Below are positions 27,711 to 36,887 of a stretch of DNA of 64,000 bases, one piece after another. The notes under the pieces are model-generated. The model made no database searches. It worked only from the letters and a program-made list of their open reading frames with translations, and was not told the DNA's origin. Numbering within the stretch: position 1 is the first letter of the stretch; every line of letters begins with the position of its first letter. Made by a program: the position numbers and the translations under genes. Where the stretch lies: assembly GCF_001677955.1 (NCBI RefSeq), contig NZ_LELA01000033.1, forward strand, positions 1-64,000. Reading direction: 5' to 3'. The stretch is from Chryseobacterium sp. BGARF1 (GTDB taxonomy: Bacteria > Bacteroidota > Bacteroidia > Flavobacteriales > Weeksellaceae).

Positions 27711-28283
27711 ATGCCCACCAAACCTAAGATCAAAATAATGTTATCTTCTACTGTGCATGGTAGTCAACATATTATTGAATCAATATATGCTACGTTGGTA
27801 CGTTTTGGATACCAGGTTCTTTGTTCGCATATGGGAACTGTTTATCCAAAACCAGGTCTGTCTCCTGAAGAATCTTGTTTAGCCGCTGTAGAAGAGTGCG
27901 ATTTTTTTTTCGGAATTATTTTCCCACATTACGGATCAGGAATTACTCATAAAGAGTTTGCTAAAGCAGTCGAGCTAAATAAACCAAGAGGTTTTTTAGC
28001 TCATTCTCATATTCCGTTTTTAAGAACTTTACTTAGAAAAGTTATGTATGATGAACATGGAAATAGAACAGAGTTCAAATTAGATAAAACTACTGTTTTA
28101 GATAGTTTAGAAGTTATAGAAATGTATAATTTAGCTATAGGACATGGGCTTCCTTTACAAAATAGATTGTGGACACAGGAGTTTAGTAAGTATGAATTAG
28201 ATGGAAGTCCGTTTATTAAGACTTTATTTGAAGATTACCCAAGATTTGAAAAAGATTTAAATGAATTGAAAAATGGAAAATAG
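27711..28283 (+). CDS. DUF4062-domain protein
   Basis: 190 residues. The start KIKIMLSSTVHGSQHIIES and the motif EECDFFFGIIFPHYGSGITHKEF (residues about 63-85) are characteristic of DUF4062, a Rossmann-like domain often compared with TIR and found in defence genes. A -7-like box TATATTTG (27677-27684) stands 27 bases before the ATG, but no TTG at the proper distance was seen. The gene overlaps the following ATPase-like gene by 11 bases, so the two form one unit inserted just after topB. Confidence 0.72.
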   Translation: MPTKPKIKIMLSSTVHGSQHIIESIYATLVRFGYQVLCSHMGTVYPKPGLSPEESCLAAVEECDFFFGIIFPHYGSGITHKEFAKAVELNKPRGFLAHSHIPFLRTLLRKVMYDEHGNRTEFKLDKTTVLDSLEVIEMYNLAIGHGLPLQNRLWTQEFSKYELDGSPFIKTLFEDYPRFEKDLNELKNGK

Positions 28284-29781
28284 TAATCTTAAAAATTTAG
28301 TTCAAAAAGGAGAGAATGATACCTTGGCATTTCTTGAAGATTTAGATTTAAATCAGATAGCTATAACTCTTTCTAGTCTATTAAATCATAAAGGAGGAAA
28401 TTTAATTGTCGGAGTTACTGATTCAGGTAAACTTAAAGGTATTTCAAATCAATACAATCTTAGTGATATTAAGTCTTTTCTAATAAATACAATTATCCCG
28501 GAAAGTCCTATTGAAGTTTTCGAAGAATTATTCAATGGTAATTCATTTTTAATATTTAAAGTTTGGGAAGGAACAAGACAGCCTTATATATTTAATGGTG
28601 ATATCTATTACAGAAAAGGAAAATATACCAGTAAAGCAGACTCTAAAGAGCTTTCAGCATTAATACATGACCGCCAGAAAAGTGAACTTCATTGGGAGAG
28701 ACAGGCTTCTTTAGGTTTTGAATGGGAAGATTTAGATCATAAAGGTATACAGTCAGTAATGAATGATGCTAAAGTAAACAATAGAAGCAGTTATCAGGGA
28801 GAGGATGAATTAGAATTTTTAAGCCATTACGGTTTATTTAATAATGGATCCTTTTCTAATGCATGTATTGTACTTTTTTCCAAAAACCCTGGGCAGTTTT
28901 TACCGCAAACCCGAGTACGCTTAACTGAATATCCAAGTAATAAAACTGGAGACAGCTTAGTAAGAGATGAGCTACTAGAAGGAAATTTATTTGTTATCAG
29001 AGAAAAGTTAGAAAAGTTTGTTTCTGGTATGGGAACAAAAAGTATATTCTCACATGAAGAATGGAGACGTTTTGATTTTCAATATCCTGAAAAGGCATTA
29101 CAAGAAGGTATTATAAATGCCTTAATTCACAGAGATTATAGTAGGTTTAACAGTCATCTGACAATTTCAATTTATCCGGATTCTTTTGTAATTGCAAATA
29201 GTGGTAATCTACCTGAAGATATGAAGGTTTCTGATTTAAAGAAAAATCACCGTTCATTTCCAGCAAATCCAGATATCGCACAAATTGTATTTTTATTGGG
29301 TTATATTGATAAGTTAGGACGTGGAACAGTTAAAATAATTGAAGAATGTAAAGCTTCAGGGCTTAGAGAACCTAAATGGACTAATAAAAGCAATGAGGTT
29401 GTATTAACTTTTTACGGTCCTGTTGCTAATACTGGTAACGAGTCAGAAGATAGAGCTAATAATAGTAAGGATGCTTATGTTATTAATGATGCTGTAGATG
29501 ATGCAGTAAATGATGCAGTAAATGATGCAGTAAATGATGCGGTAAATGATGCAGTAAAGACTAGATTAAAACATACAGTTAAACTTATGTATACCGAAAA
29601 CTCAGTTACTCTAAAAGATCTGGTTTCCCGCTTTAACAGCTCCAGAGCAACAATTCAAAGAGATCTTCTATTATTAAACGCAGGTAATTTAATTACAAGA
29701 ATAGGCTCAGATAAATATAGAGAATATACTTTAAATGATGCACTAAAAAAACAATTTGATGCGGTAAGAAATAATAATTGA
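28273..29781 (+). CDS. AlbA_2/GHKL ATP-binding protein with C-terminal HTH
   Basis: 502 residues in three parts. An AlbA_2 (Schlafen-like, putative nucleic-acid-binding) domain covers about 1-130 (LNHKGGNLIVGVTDSGKLKGI). A RecG-type HATPase_c_4 domain covers about 270-375 (EGIINALIHRDYSRFNSHLT, then LGYIDKLGRGTVKIIEECK). A winged helix at about 435-490 includes SSRATIQRDLLLLNAGNLI. Between the last two is an alanine/asparagine/aspartate repeat. Proteins of this type are common in defence islands and are thought to act as regulators or sensors. Overlap with the DUF4062 gene argues for joint function. Confidence 0.8.
   Translation: MENSNLKNLVQKGENDTLAFLEDLDLNQIAITLSSLLNHKGGNLIVGVTDSGKLKGISNQYNLSDIKSFLINTIIPESPIEVFEELFNGNSFLIFKVWEGTRQPYIFNGDIYYRKGKYTSKADSKELSALIHDRQKSELHWERQASLGFEWEDLDHKGIQSVMNDAKVNNRSSYQGEDELEFLSHYGLFNNGSFSNACIVLFSKNPGQFLPQTRVRLTEYPSNKTGDSLVRDELLEGNLFVIREKLEKFVSGMGTKSIFSHEEWRRFDFQYPEKALQEGIINALIHRDYSRFNSHLTISIYPDSFVIANSGNLPEDMKVSDLKKNHRSFPANPDIAQIVFLLGYIDKLGRGTVKIIEECKASGLREPKWTNKSNEVVLTFYGPVANTGNESEDRANNSKDAYVINDAVDDAVNDAVNDAVNDAVNDAVKTRLKHTVKLMYTENSVTLKDLVSRFNSSRATIQRDLLLLNAGNLITRIGSDKYREYTLNDALKKQFDAVRNNN
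29488..29559 (+). repeat. In-frame 12-bp tandem repeat inside the AlbA_2/GHKL gene
   Basis: Six units of GATGCAGTAAAT, with the first, fifth and last slightly changed, encode Asp-Ala-Val-Asn repeated. It lies between the ATP-binding domain and the HTH domain and would form a flexible or helical linker. Because each unit is four codons, copy-number changes keep the frame. Confidence 0.9.
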
Positions 29782-29816
29782 TGCACTTAATTTGATTCTA
29801 AGCATGAAAAAAAAGA

Positions 29817-29848
29817 TTTGACTTTTTAAAAAAAATAACATAACTTTG
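29817..29848 (+). promoter_or_regulatory. Predicted Bacteroidetes-type promoter of the AbiEi-like gene
   Basis: TTTG at 29817-29820, then exactly 20 bases, then TAACTTTG at 29841-29848. This matches the TTG-N19-21-TAnnTTTG promoter of Bacteroidetes. The expected transcription start (about 29853-29857) falls inside the palindrome that begins at 29848. Confidence 0.65.
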
Positions 29849-29881
29849 GCTTCAGAATTACATATATGTAATTCTGAAGCC
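29848..29881. repeat. 34-bp perfect palindrome over the transcription start
   Basis: The left half GGCTTCAGAATTACAT is followed by AT and by its exact reverse complement. It begins at the last base of the predicted -7 box and lies about 50 bases upstream of the AbiEi-like start codon. It may be an operator (AbiEi antitoxins bind inverted repeats in their own promoters), a leader hairpin, or a terminator for the upstream gene, although no T-run follows. Confidence 0.85.
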
Positions 29882-29932
29882 GTGTTAATTGTATTTAATG
29901 GTTAAGTCGTTGATAGTTAATTAATTATATTT

Positions 29933-30769
29933 ATGGTTAAAGATTTAGAATATTATTTACCCACAATGGAATTCTATATTTCTAAGATCATTATCCCGGT
30001 AATCAATGATAGTGAACTCAATGATGTCATTTCTGTGATTAAAGACAGTAGAGGTTTAAAAAGTCGCAAGAGGGAAGAAGTAAAGGATTTTGTTATTAAT
30101 AAATTTGTTAAAGAAAAAATTTTAGGAACTCCTAATCTATATTGTTTCAGCACTGATGTGGATATTTTAGAAATATATTCGGCTGTCTCCAGAATTTCTT
30201 TTTTCAGCTACCAAACTTCATTATACATTCATTCATTAGTAGAAGAACTTTCATATGATATTTTTATGGTCAAAGAAAGGAAGCCTTATGACCAGCAATC
30301 AGAAAATGTGTTGACACAGCATTCAATAGATGCATCATTTAAAAAAGATCCAAGATTAGCAACAAATAAGAGAGTGCTAAAAGGTCATCAAATCAATATT
30401 ATTACCGGGCAGTTTCAAGATAATATAGGAGTCAAGAAATCTCAACAATATTTTATTGCTGATCTAGAAAGAACATTAATAGATTGCACAGTCCGTCCAT
30501 TTTATGCAGGAGGGTCACACAGTGTGCTAAAAGCCTTTGAATCAGCAAAAGGAAAGCTTAATACAGAAGTATTGTTTGAGTATTATTCAAAAATGAATTT
30601 TACTTACCCATATCATCAGGCCTTAGGATACTATCTGGAACAATCAGGATATGAGGAAAGTCAATTCGAACCCTTTTTAGAGTATGAGCAGGAATTTGAT
30701 TTCTATCTGGAGTATAACATGAAGAAAAAATCATATGACAAGAAATGGCGTATCTATTATCCAGTCTAA
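29933..30769 (+). CDS. AbiEi-like antitoxin-family protein without toxin partner
   Basis: 278 residues. The C-terminal half has YFIADLERTLIDCTVRPFYAGGSHSVL (residues about 178-204), typical of the AbiEi antitoxin domain, which pairs with AbiEii nucleotidyltransferase toxins in type IV toxin-antitoxin systems. The N-terminal part (1-100) is helical. No nucleotidyltransferase gene adjoins it: the next gene is a convergent DUF2971 gene. It may be a lone regulator, an antidote against a toxin elsewhere, or the survivor of a pair. It has its own strong promoter with a palindromic start region. Confidence 0.6.
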   Translation: MVKDLEYYLPTMEFYISKIIIPVINDSELNDVISVIKDSRGLKSRKREEVKDFVINKFVKEKILGTPNLYCFSTDVDILEIYSAVSRISFFSYQTSLYIHSLVEELSYDIFMVKERKPYDQQSENVLTQHSIDASFKKDPRLATNKRVLKGHQINIITGQFQDNIGVKKSQQYFIADLERTLIDCTVRPFYAGGSHSVLKAFESAKGKLNTEVLFEYYSKMNFTYPYHQALGYYLEQSGYEESQFEPFLEYEQEFDFYLEYNMKKKSYDKKWRIYYPV

Positions 30770-30822
30770 AAAAATACAATGGTAAAATCTGACATTATCA
30801 AAAGCTTTAAACCAAGCTTTCA

Positions 30823-31815
30823 CTATATTCGATAAGGAATCTTTGATTTTTTAATTATTACATTTTCATATTCCAATTTTTTCAATAATCCTTGCAATGA
30901 TGCCTTTGTAAGATCAAAATCTAGAGAGGGACCCACAATAATTTCCTTAATGGGAAGTTTTTTATTGATAAACGTATGCTCAACCGTATCGCCACTTTCT
31001 GCAATACGTTTTTTGTATTCTGAATATTTATTTTGCAGAATTACATAGGGTACCAGCATTGTTTCAGTAGCTCTGTAAAGTACTTCATCATCACCATGTT
31101 TAACAAAATTTCCATCAATACTATATTCCAGCCTGAATTCTTTTTCTTCTTCAAAGCCATCACTCTTATAACTGGATACTATTCTATGCAGGAAATCAAT
31201 GATTGAAAGTCTTGCAAGTCTTTCATAACCATAATCACTCCAGTCAAACCTATCTTTTATCTGTTCATAGTTTTCAATAATAATCTTAATAATATCTTCT
31301 ATAGTTTTCAGTTGCTTTTGATTATTGTATAAAACCGGTGAGCCTTTTAGTGGCTGCTCAATTGAGTCTTCGAGGCTGTGTAAATCGAATCCAATAGAAA
31401 TTCCCTTTCCTTGATTTGCATAAGCTCTCCATTGACTTAGCATATCACCTTCTTTCGAAAAACAAGTTACGAAACGTTCCGTTTTATAAAAATCTTCAAT
31501 TTTTTCCTTAACCTCATTCAAAATTGAATCTGAATAATTTTCAAGCTGTAATTTATCAATAACTTTCAAAACCTGTTCAACTCCGAATTTAAACTCTTTT
31601 TTATCGTTCAAATAATTCAAATTAGTACAAAAGAGTGATTGAGACTGAATAATTGCGCTGAAGCTCGGTAAAGAGGCATAATGATAAACGATTCTACCAA
31701 GAGGTTCATTGGTATTAAGATTTTCTTCTTTAAAAGCATATTTCAGAATGATGTTGGCAAGGTCATGTTCAAAATTTCTCCATAATCCACTTGTCATTTT
31801 GGTTTTGTTATCCAT
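30823..31815 (-). CDS. DUF2971 protein
   Basis: 330 residues. GRIVYHYASLPSFSAIIQSQ (about 42-61), then LFCTNLNYLNDKKEF and TCFSKEGDMLSQWRAYANQGKGISIG (residues about 118-143) are hallmark segments of DUF2971: a F-S-x-D-M-L-W-R-Y-like core. It is longer than, and only distantly similar to, the DUF2971 protein at 21.4 kb. It stands alone and converges with the AbiEi-like gene. Function is unknown; the family is enriched near defence genes. Confidence 0.8.
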   Translation of the reverse strand: MDNKTKMTSGLWRNFEHDLANIILKYAFKEENLNTNEPLGRIVYHYASLPSFSAIIQSQSLFCTNLNYLNDKKEFKFGVEQVLKVIDKLQLENYSDSILNEVKEKIEDFYKTERFVTCFSKEGDMLSQWRAYANQGKGISIGFDLHSLEDSIEQPLKGSPVLYNNQKQLKTIEDIIKIIIENYEQIKDRFDWSDYGYERLARLSIIDFLHRIVSSYKSDGFEEEKEFRLEYSIDGNFVKHGDDEVLYRATETMLVPYVILQNKYSEYKKRIAESGDTVEHTFINKKLPIKEIIVGPSLDFDLTKASLQGLLKKLEYENVIIKKSKIPYRI

Positions 31816-32187
31816 AGATTTTTTTCTCTAATTTCTAAAATGTTACACTATAAAATTAAGAAAATTAAAGCCATTATCAATAATAGAGTGCGAATTTTCC
31901 CACATCAATTTTACTAAATATTCTTATAAAAATTCCATCTTTGACTGAATTAATGTATTATAAAACTAAATTTTAATTTTCAGATCAATACATTTATTGT
32001 AATAATTATTATATTAGAATTAAAATGTTTACAGTGAACATTCACCTTGTATTAAATCTAAAATTCTTAATAAATCAACGAGATGTTCAGCTTTTGTTCT
32101 GTTGGATATTTGAAAAAGATTTATTTGTTTAGTTGATATTTACTCGTGAACTAGTAATCAATGAAAAATCTTTGTAAATCGAAAATT
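31816..32187. other. Gene-free region, possible coding remnant
   Basis: About 370 AT-rich bases. On the minus strand, 32034-32140 reads as an open stretch of 35 codons without a start (contains KAEHLVDLLRILDLIQG), which could be the tail of a lost gene. Nothing else was recognised. Confidence 0.25.
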
Positions 32188-33144
32188 TTAAAAGGTCTTT
32201 TCAAAAAGTATTTGTTCCAGATCTTCCAAGGGAGTCCAGATTCCGGATTTTACTTTTAAATAAGTTTTACAGAGTGAGACAATCTTATCTTCAGTCCCAA
32301 ATCTGATTTTTTTTCTTTCTAATTCGGTTAAACCTTCGAAAGCATTGACACTGAAGCCGAAAGTCGATAACAATAATCCGCTTTCCTGCGTTTCATTACA
32401 AATTACTTTCAAAAATTCTTTTACATACTTTTGACCCAGCTTCTGGGACTTCCAATGTTTAATTTCAACCAAGTACCTTTTTGCAATTCCTCTTTTGTTT
32501 ATTTGTAGAATCAGATCTTTCCCACCATCTTTGCTCGAAGGTGTCAGCTTTACCTCAAATGCTAAGCCTTCAAAAACTTCTGCAATCATTTTTTCTAATT
32601 CTCTCCATTCTACTTTCAAAAGAAAGTTAGAATCTTCAGCAATTTTCTCAATAAATGTTTTGCTTAGAATTTTAATAATATCTTCATAATCCCGCGTATC
32701 ATTCTCAGTTTCTATTTCTATTTTAGATGTCCAAGACTTAAGGTCATCTAAGGTTAACAGTTCTACTTTTAATGGATCTGAAATATTTACAAAACGGTAA
32801 CACGAATTTGAAAATCCTGCAGGAGCGAACATTATAAGACGATCGTAAGGATAGTTGAAAGCAAACGAGACTCTCTCATGAACTCGTTCCTCTCTAACAT
32901 TTTTATCAGTGTTCTGGAGAGAAATACATATTCTGTCACGTGAATTCTCTTTGAAACACATAAAGTCGAAGTTACTTCTATCAGTGCTTGGATTAAGAAT
33001 AGTTTTAAAACCATCGTTGGCTAAAAGCTTTGAAATAACCTGATGAAATGTAAAGCAAATTTCACGGTCATCCTTCGGGCTTGTTATAGAATTCTCTAAA
33101 ACAAGAATGTCGCGAACAAGTTGATCTTTTACGGTGGGTGTCAT
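32188..33144 (-). CDS. Mrr-like restriction endonuclease
   Basis: 318 residues. The C-terminal domain (about 175-318) is a PD-(D/E)XK nuclease of the Mrr_cat type: lead helix WRELEKMIAEVFEGLAFEV, then SSKDGGKDLILQ (Asp210) and YLVEIKHWK (Glu227, Lys229). The N-terminal 150 residues hold an unrelated domain that could recognise DNA or another signal. Mrr enzymes cut modified or foreign DNA. It stands first among several minus-strand defence-like genes and 61 bases from the HEPN-like gene. Confidence 0.82.
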   Translation of the reverse strand: MTPTVKDQLVRDILVLENSITSPKDDREICFTFHQVISKLLANDGFKTILNPSTDRSNFDFMCFKENSRDRICISLQNTDKNVREERVHERVSFAFNYPYDRLIMFAPAGFSNSCYRFVNISDPLKVELLTLDDLKSWTSKIEIETENDTRDYEDIIKILSKTFIEKIAEDSNFLLKVEWRELEKMIAEVFEGLAFEVKLTPSSKDGGKDLILQINKRGIAKRYLVEIKHWKSQKLGQKYVKEFLKVICNETQESGLLLSTFGFSVNAFEGLTELERKKIRFGTEDKIVSLCKTYLKVKSGIWTPLEDLEQILFEKTF

Positions 33145-33205
33145 AAATAACGTCTATTGCCAATTTTAAAAATAAGTAAGATTTACACAATTATAATATT
33201 AAAAT

Positions 33206-34537
33206 TTAAAAATCACAATCCAGCATTTCGATTTTATGAAAAAATAAAGAATCCATATATCTCCATATACCTCCGGGTTGACCGTAAACCATATTCTCAC
33301 GTTGCTCGCTCTGGTAAAGCATTCTTAAAAGTATTTCTTTGCAATACTCAATATTATTAAATGATACCATCACTTTCACAACGACTTGTGCAATTGCAGG
33401 CGCCTGATGTTCAACCGATAATATTTCGAAAGTTTTCAGGTTTTTTGTTTCAAAAACTTTTCGAATTCTTCCGGCTTCTTTACCGATATTAAAATCATCA
33501 GAAAATAAAAATATCTGTTTTGCCATCAGACCATAATTTTTATTCAGCCAGTTGGTTAAAAATAGTACAGCATCACGCTCTGGGGTAAATTCTGCATAAT
33601 CTTCAATTATTCCATTTGAGGGGAAATCGACATTTAACATAGGGTTTCTAGATTTCCAATAATCCATATATTTGTCAGTTTCAGCACGTTTTTCTTTTTG
33701 AATTCTATAGTTAATAGTAGTGTTTTTCAAGTCTGAAAATGCCTCTCTAAGAGTAGTTTTCTTAGTTTCTTTTGGTGGTTTTTTTTTATTTTTTTGTAAA
33801 GCTTTAGCCCAATCATTAATAGCGAATAATGTTAGCCATGCTTTACCTGCAACATATTTATTAGCATAAGAAAGGTCTCTCCCGTGCAATATTCCATTAC
33901 GGTAGGGGAAAAATATTTCTTCAGTAGTTGTTGCCTTTCGTGTGACATTTAAAATATCTCTAAGCTTGCTGAGACCTGAACTATGTGCCGCTATAGAATC
34001 CCAGGCGGTCAAATCTGTGTTTTCAGCAAAAAAACCTTTACTTTTACTGAGATCATTGACAGTACCATCAATAATCATCAGTAGTAGGGGAATAGCTGAG
34101 TGAAATCTTTTGGCTTTAGTATCTTCGTAGGCTGCATTAATCAAACTATTACGGATTTTAAACTCAGGAACACCATAAGTTGCTTTCACTAACCATTGCA
34201 TTTCCTGAGTAGTGTAATGATCGGCAAGTTTCTCTTCAGCCGCTTTAATATTATCAGCTTTTGCTAAACTAATGCATTCTAATATAAGATTGTGATTACC
34301 AGATTCATGAGCAATCCAACCTAATTCGCTGAAGTAATGATTGAATTGGTCAGGACTTTTAGAAATTTCTTCAAACTGCTTTTCAATATCATCAAAATAT
34401 TTCAGGTCATGCAAAATTCCTTTCGCTGTTGAACTGAAAGGAGCTAAAAATGATGCAATTTTCTTAATTGGCTTTACTCCCTTTAAATTATTTCTGAACT
34501 CTTCAAATGACGAATTATCTTCAATTTTATCACTCAT
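33206..34537 (-). CDS. HEPN-like protein with R-N-x3-H motif
   Basis: 443 residues. The segment FFPYRNGILHGRDL (Arg213, Asn214, His218) is the R-x4-6-H signature of HEPN RNases, in a helical context (residues about 140-245) with LLLMIIDGTVNDLSK as the preceding core helix. The N-terminal 130 residues and C-terminal 200 residues are not recognised. HEPN proteins with this motif often cut RNA in response to phage. Whether it works with the Mrr-like nuclease downstream, or the HEPN protein upstream, is not known. Confidence 0.55.
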   Translation of the reverse strand: MSDKIEDNSSFEEFRNNLKGVKPIKKIASFLAPFSSTAKGILHDLKYFDDIEKQFEEISKSPDQFNHYFSELGWIAHESGNHNLILECISLAKADNIKAAEEKLADHYTTQEMQWLVKATYGVPEFKIRNSLINAAYEDTKAKRFHSAIPLLLMIIDGTVNDLSKSKGFFAENTDLTAWDSIAAHSSGLSKLRDILNVTRKATTTEEIFFPYRNGILHGRDLSYANKYVAGKAWLTLFAINDWAKALQKNKKKPPKETKKTTLREAFSDLKNTTINYRIQKEKRAETDKYMDYWKSRNPMLNVDFPSNGIIEDYAEFTPERDAVLFLTNWLNKNYGLMAKQIFLFSDDFNIGKEAGRIRKVFETKNLKTFEILSVEHQAPAIAQVVVKVMVSFNNIEYCKEILLRMLYQSEQRENMVYGQPGGIWRYMDSLFFHKIEMLDCDF

Positions 34538-34607
34538 GATATAAAAGTAATTTTACTTAAAATGAATTTACAAAATATGGTAGACGCTCTAAAATTTTAC
34601 CTAAATT

Positions 34608-35294
34608 TCAATTTTTCCAATTTATATTTTCTATCTGTGATAAACATATAGCTAACGACTTAATGAAAATATCTAATTTTAAAACGATAGGATTAGTCTC
34701 AGAAAAATAATCTACAGGATTTTCAATTTTTTCGCTGTTATACCTGTAACTATCTAGCTTATACTTTGAGCAGAGACATGAATTTAAGAATAGCATTCTG
34801 ATAATAACAGCACCGACATTTAGTTGATTAAAAAATTCCTTTGCCATTTTATTATAATAACTGTTTTCTTCAATTGTTGATATGATGTCTTTTTGAGGGA
34901 AATCTTTATCAGCAATATATATGCGAAGATTCTGAAAATACGACAAGTTAAAATCCAGTTCGTACAGATTTTGAGTACTTTGCTCAATTTCTAATAAAGT
35001 TTTATTAACTAGTTGCTCGTCAGTTAATTTTTTTATTAAGGATACAAATTCAGTAAGCTCTTCGTTGTGAAAAACCTTTTCCACCTCATCTAATATCTTA
35101 AAAACTTTAATGGGTTCATGTCCTATTTTCTTTAAAGCATTATTGTCAATTATGCCTATCTGCAAGCCCAAATATTTCACTGCCTTTTCTACAGCCTGAT
35201 GATAAAAATATATAGCATTATGGAATATCTGTAGTTGAAACAGTAATTCTGCACTTTTTAAATCGACTGTGGCTAATTTTATTAAGTCATTCAT
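34608..35294 (-). CDS. HEPN-domain protein
   Basis: 228 residues. The N-terminal part (LLFQLQIFHNAIYFYHQAVEKAVKYLGL, residues about 17-44) followed by GHEPIKVFKILDEV is typical of the classic HEPN domain, usually encoded next to a MNT nucleotidyltransferase. No MNT gene is present here. The active R-x4-6-H motif is not obvious, so this may be a non-catalytic HEPN protein. It stands alone, 70 bases upstream of the larger HEPN-like gene on the same strand. Confidence 0.7.
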   Translation of the reverse strand: MNDLIKLATVDLKSAELLFQLQIFHNAIYFYHQAVEKAVKYLGLQIGIIDNNALKKIGHEPIKVFKILDEVEKVFHNEELTEFVSLIKKLTDEQLVNKTLLEIEQSTQNLYELDFNLSYFQNLRIYIADKDFPQKDIISTIEENSYYNKMAKEFFNQLNVGAVIIRMLFLNSCLCSKYKLDSYRYNSEKIENPVDYFSETNPIVLKLDIFIKSLAICLSQIENINWKN

Positions 35295-35519
35295 AATTAA
35301 ACTTTATGGGAGATTTTAAATATATAATTACAAAATAAAGGCTTAAGTATGCAGTGTATTTGCGTAGTTTTAAAGTTTATTATAATTTACAGAAAAATAG
35401 TGATGTAATTGTCAAATATGACAAAATTGTTGATTTGTATCGGTAGAGATATAGTTTTGTTTCTATAATCTTCGGGTTTCTTAAATTAAGATTTTATTAT
35501 CACATTATTTTATTTGATC
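35295..35519. other. Gene-free spacer
   Basis: AT-rich stretch without coding frames or clear signals; presumably contains the promoter of the HEPN gene to its left. Confidence 0.4.
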
Positions 35520-35756
35520 TCAAACAGCATTTCCCTTAACGTCTACTGTTTCAGATTTAATGCTACAGATCAGTGTGTAAAGATTATCTATTAAATTATT
35601 AATATCGAACTCTGCTTGTAAAGATATTCCAAACGTTAGCCAACTTTGATTTAATAACTTTGGACTTTCACTGGTAAATAATTTCATTATTTCAGTAGAT
35701 TTTTCAACTATCATATTCATCAGAGTAAGAAACATTACTTTTGATAATGAGTTCAA
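35520..35756 (-). CDS. 78-aa hypothetical protein, uncertain
   Basis: 78 residues with an amphipathic helical start (MNSLSKVMFLTLMNMIVEKS) and a second helix (QAEFDINNLIDNLYTLI). The amino-acid composition is plausible for a real protein, but no family was recognised and there is no partner overlap. It could be a small protein lying between HEPN and AbiH genes or a decayed fragment. Confidence 0.35.
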   Translation of the reverse strand: MNSLSKVMFLTLMNMIVEKSTEIMKLFTSESPKLLNQSWLTFGISLQAEFDINNLIDNLYTLICSIKSETVDVKGNAV

Positions 35757-35908
35757 GCAAATGATCAGAATGTTGTTGATAGAGTTGATCTAACTTTAAA
35801 ATTTAATTGACTTTTAGATTGATTTGTCAGAAAGGTTTTGAACTTGGAAACTTTGTAAATTTTCCCACTGAAAGTATATTCCATAATAATCAGTAATTTG
35901 AATATTTG

Positions 35909-36811
35909 CTATAACACATCATAGTCAGACATTTTGAAAAATTCTATTCTGCTTTCATCAATTCCAATCTTTTTAAGACTCTTAAGAAAGGTTGTTTTAT
36001 CGTCATTACTGTAATAACTGACTTTCCATTGTACTGTTTCAATGCAGTGTTTTTTTATCAATCTAAAGTAAGGCATATCGATAGAATTAAGAGAATGTCC
36101 TAATATTATAATCTCATTGATGTCTTTTAGGCTTTTAAAGAAGCTTTCATGTATGTGAATAGTATCTTTTACTGGTTTTTTCAATCCAAAAAAAGGTTGT
36201 TGAGCATTAGCTTCTGAATCTGAAAACGGAGTTCTGGTGCTTTCACCATTTTCATCAAAGAGGGGTTGTGACTTTAAGTTTTTGTTGTGACCGAATATCA
36301 TGCTTCCCTGATCATTTTCAACATCACCGTGGATATGAAGTATTTTGTCACTTGGGATTTGATAGACTTCCTCCAGTGTCATAGTGTAATTAAAGGTAAG
36401 GAAAACAGAGGTTTCTTCTAAATCAAGTTTTCTTTTGGTTGATTCGAGATTGAGATCAATCAACCAATCTTCGAATGCCTCTCTGATTTTATTCACTAAA
36501 ATTTCTGTCTCCTCTTCCAGTTCATCTTCAAGACCAAACAATGAACTTGGGTTGAAATTCTCGTGCAGTACATCAATATTATTTATTTCAGCAAAGAAAG
36601 CTTTCCAATTGAATGTGCCTAAATCATATTCAAAGTTTGACCACAAATATTTCTTATCAGAGTTTTGTTTTGTAGTTAAGGTAAAATATTCTTCAAAAAT
36701 ATTTTCTAAATCTTGATTATTTTCAATAACAAATAAGTGAAAATCACTATAGGTAGTTGGTAAATTGTGATATCTATCGAATCCGTTTCCTATAATATAA
36801 AGTGTATTCAT
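35909..36811 (-). CDS. abiH: AbiH-family abortive infection protein
   Basis: 300 residues. The N-terminus NTLYIIGNGFDRYHNLPTTYSDF is the AbiH signature, and FLTFNYTMTLEEVYQIP (about 138-154), then LHIHGDVEN and IILGHSLNSIDMPYF, complete the family set. AbiH was first found as a lactococcal phage-resistance protein; its mechanism is unknown, although the fold resembles SIR2-like NAD-binding proteins. It stands at the downstream end of a minus-strand cluster (41.2-35.9 kb). Confidence 0.88.
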   Translation of the reverse strand: MNTLYIIGNGFDRYHNLPTTYSDFHLFVIENNQDLENIFEEYFTLTTKQNSDKKYLWSNFEYDLGTFNWKAFFAEINNIDVLHENFNPSSLFGLEDELEEETEILVNKIREAFEDWLIDLNLESTKRKLDLEETSVFLTFNYTMTLEEVYQIPSDKILHIHGDVENDQGSMIFGHNKNLKSQPLFDENGESTRTPFSDSEANAQQPFFGLKKPVKDTIHIHESFFKSLKDINEIIILGHSLNSIDMPYFRLIKKHCIETVQWKVSYYSNDDKTTFLKSLKKIGIDESRIEFFKMSDYDVL

Positions 36812-36887
36812 ATATTAATTTTTAATCAGGTATTTGTAAAGCTAAGTAATGTAAACACACTGTGCAATACTAGATGGATTCTTTACA

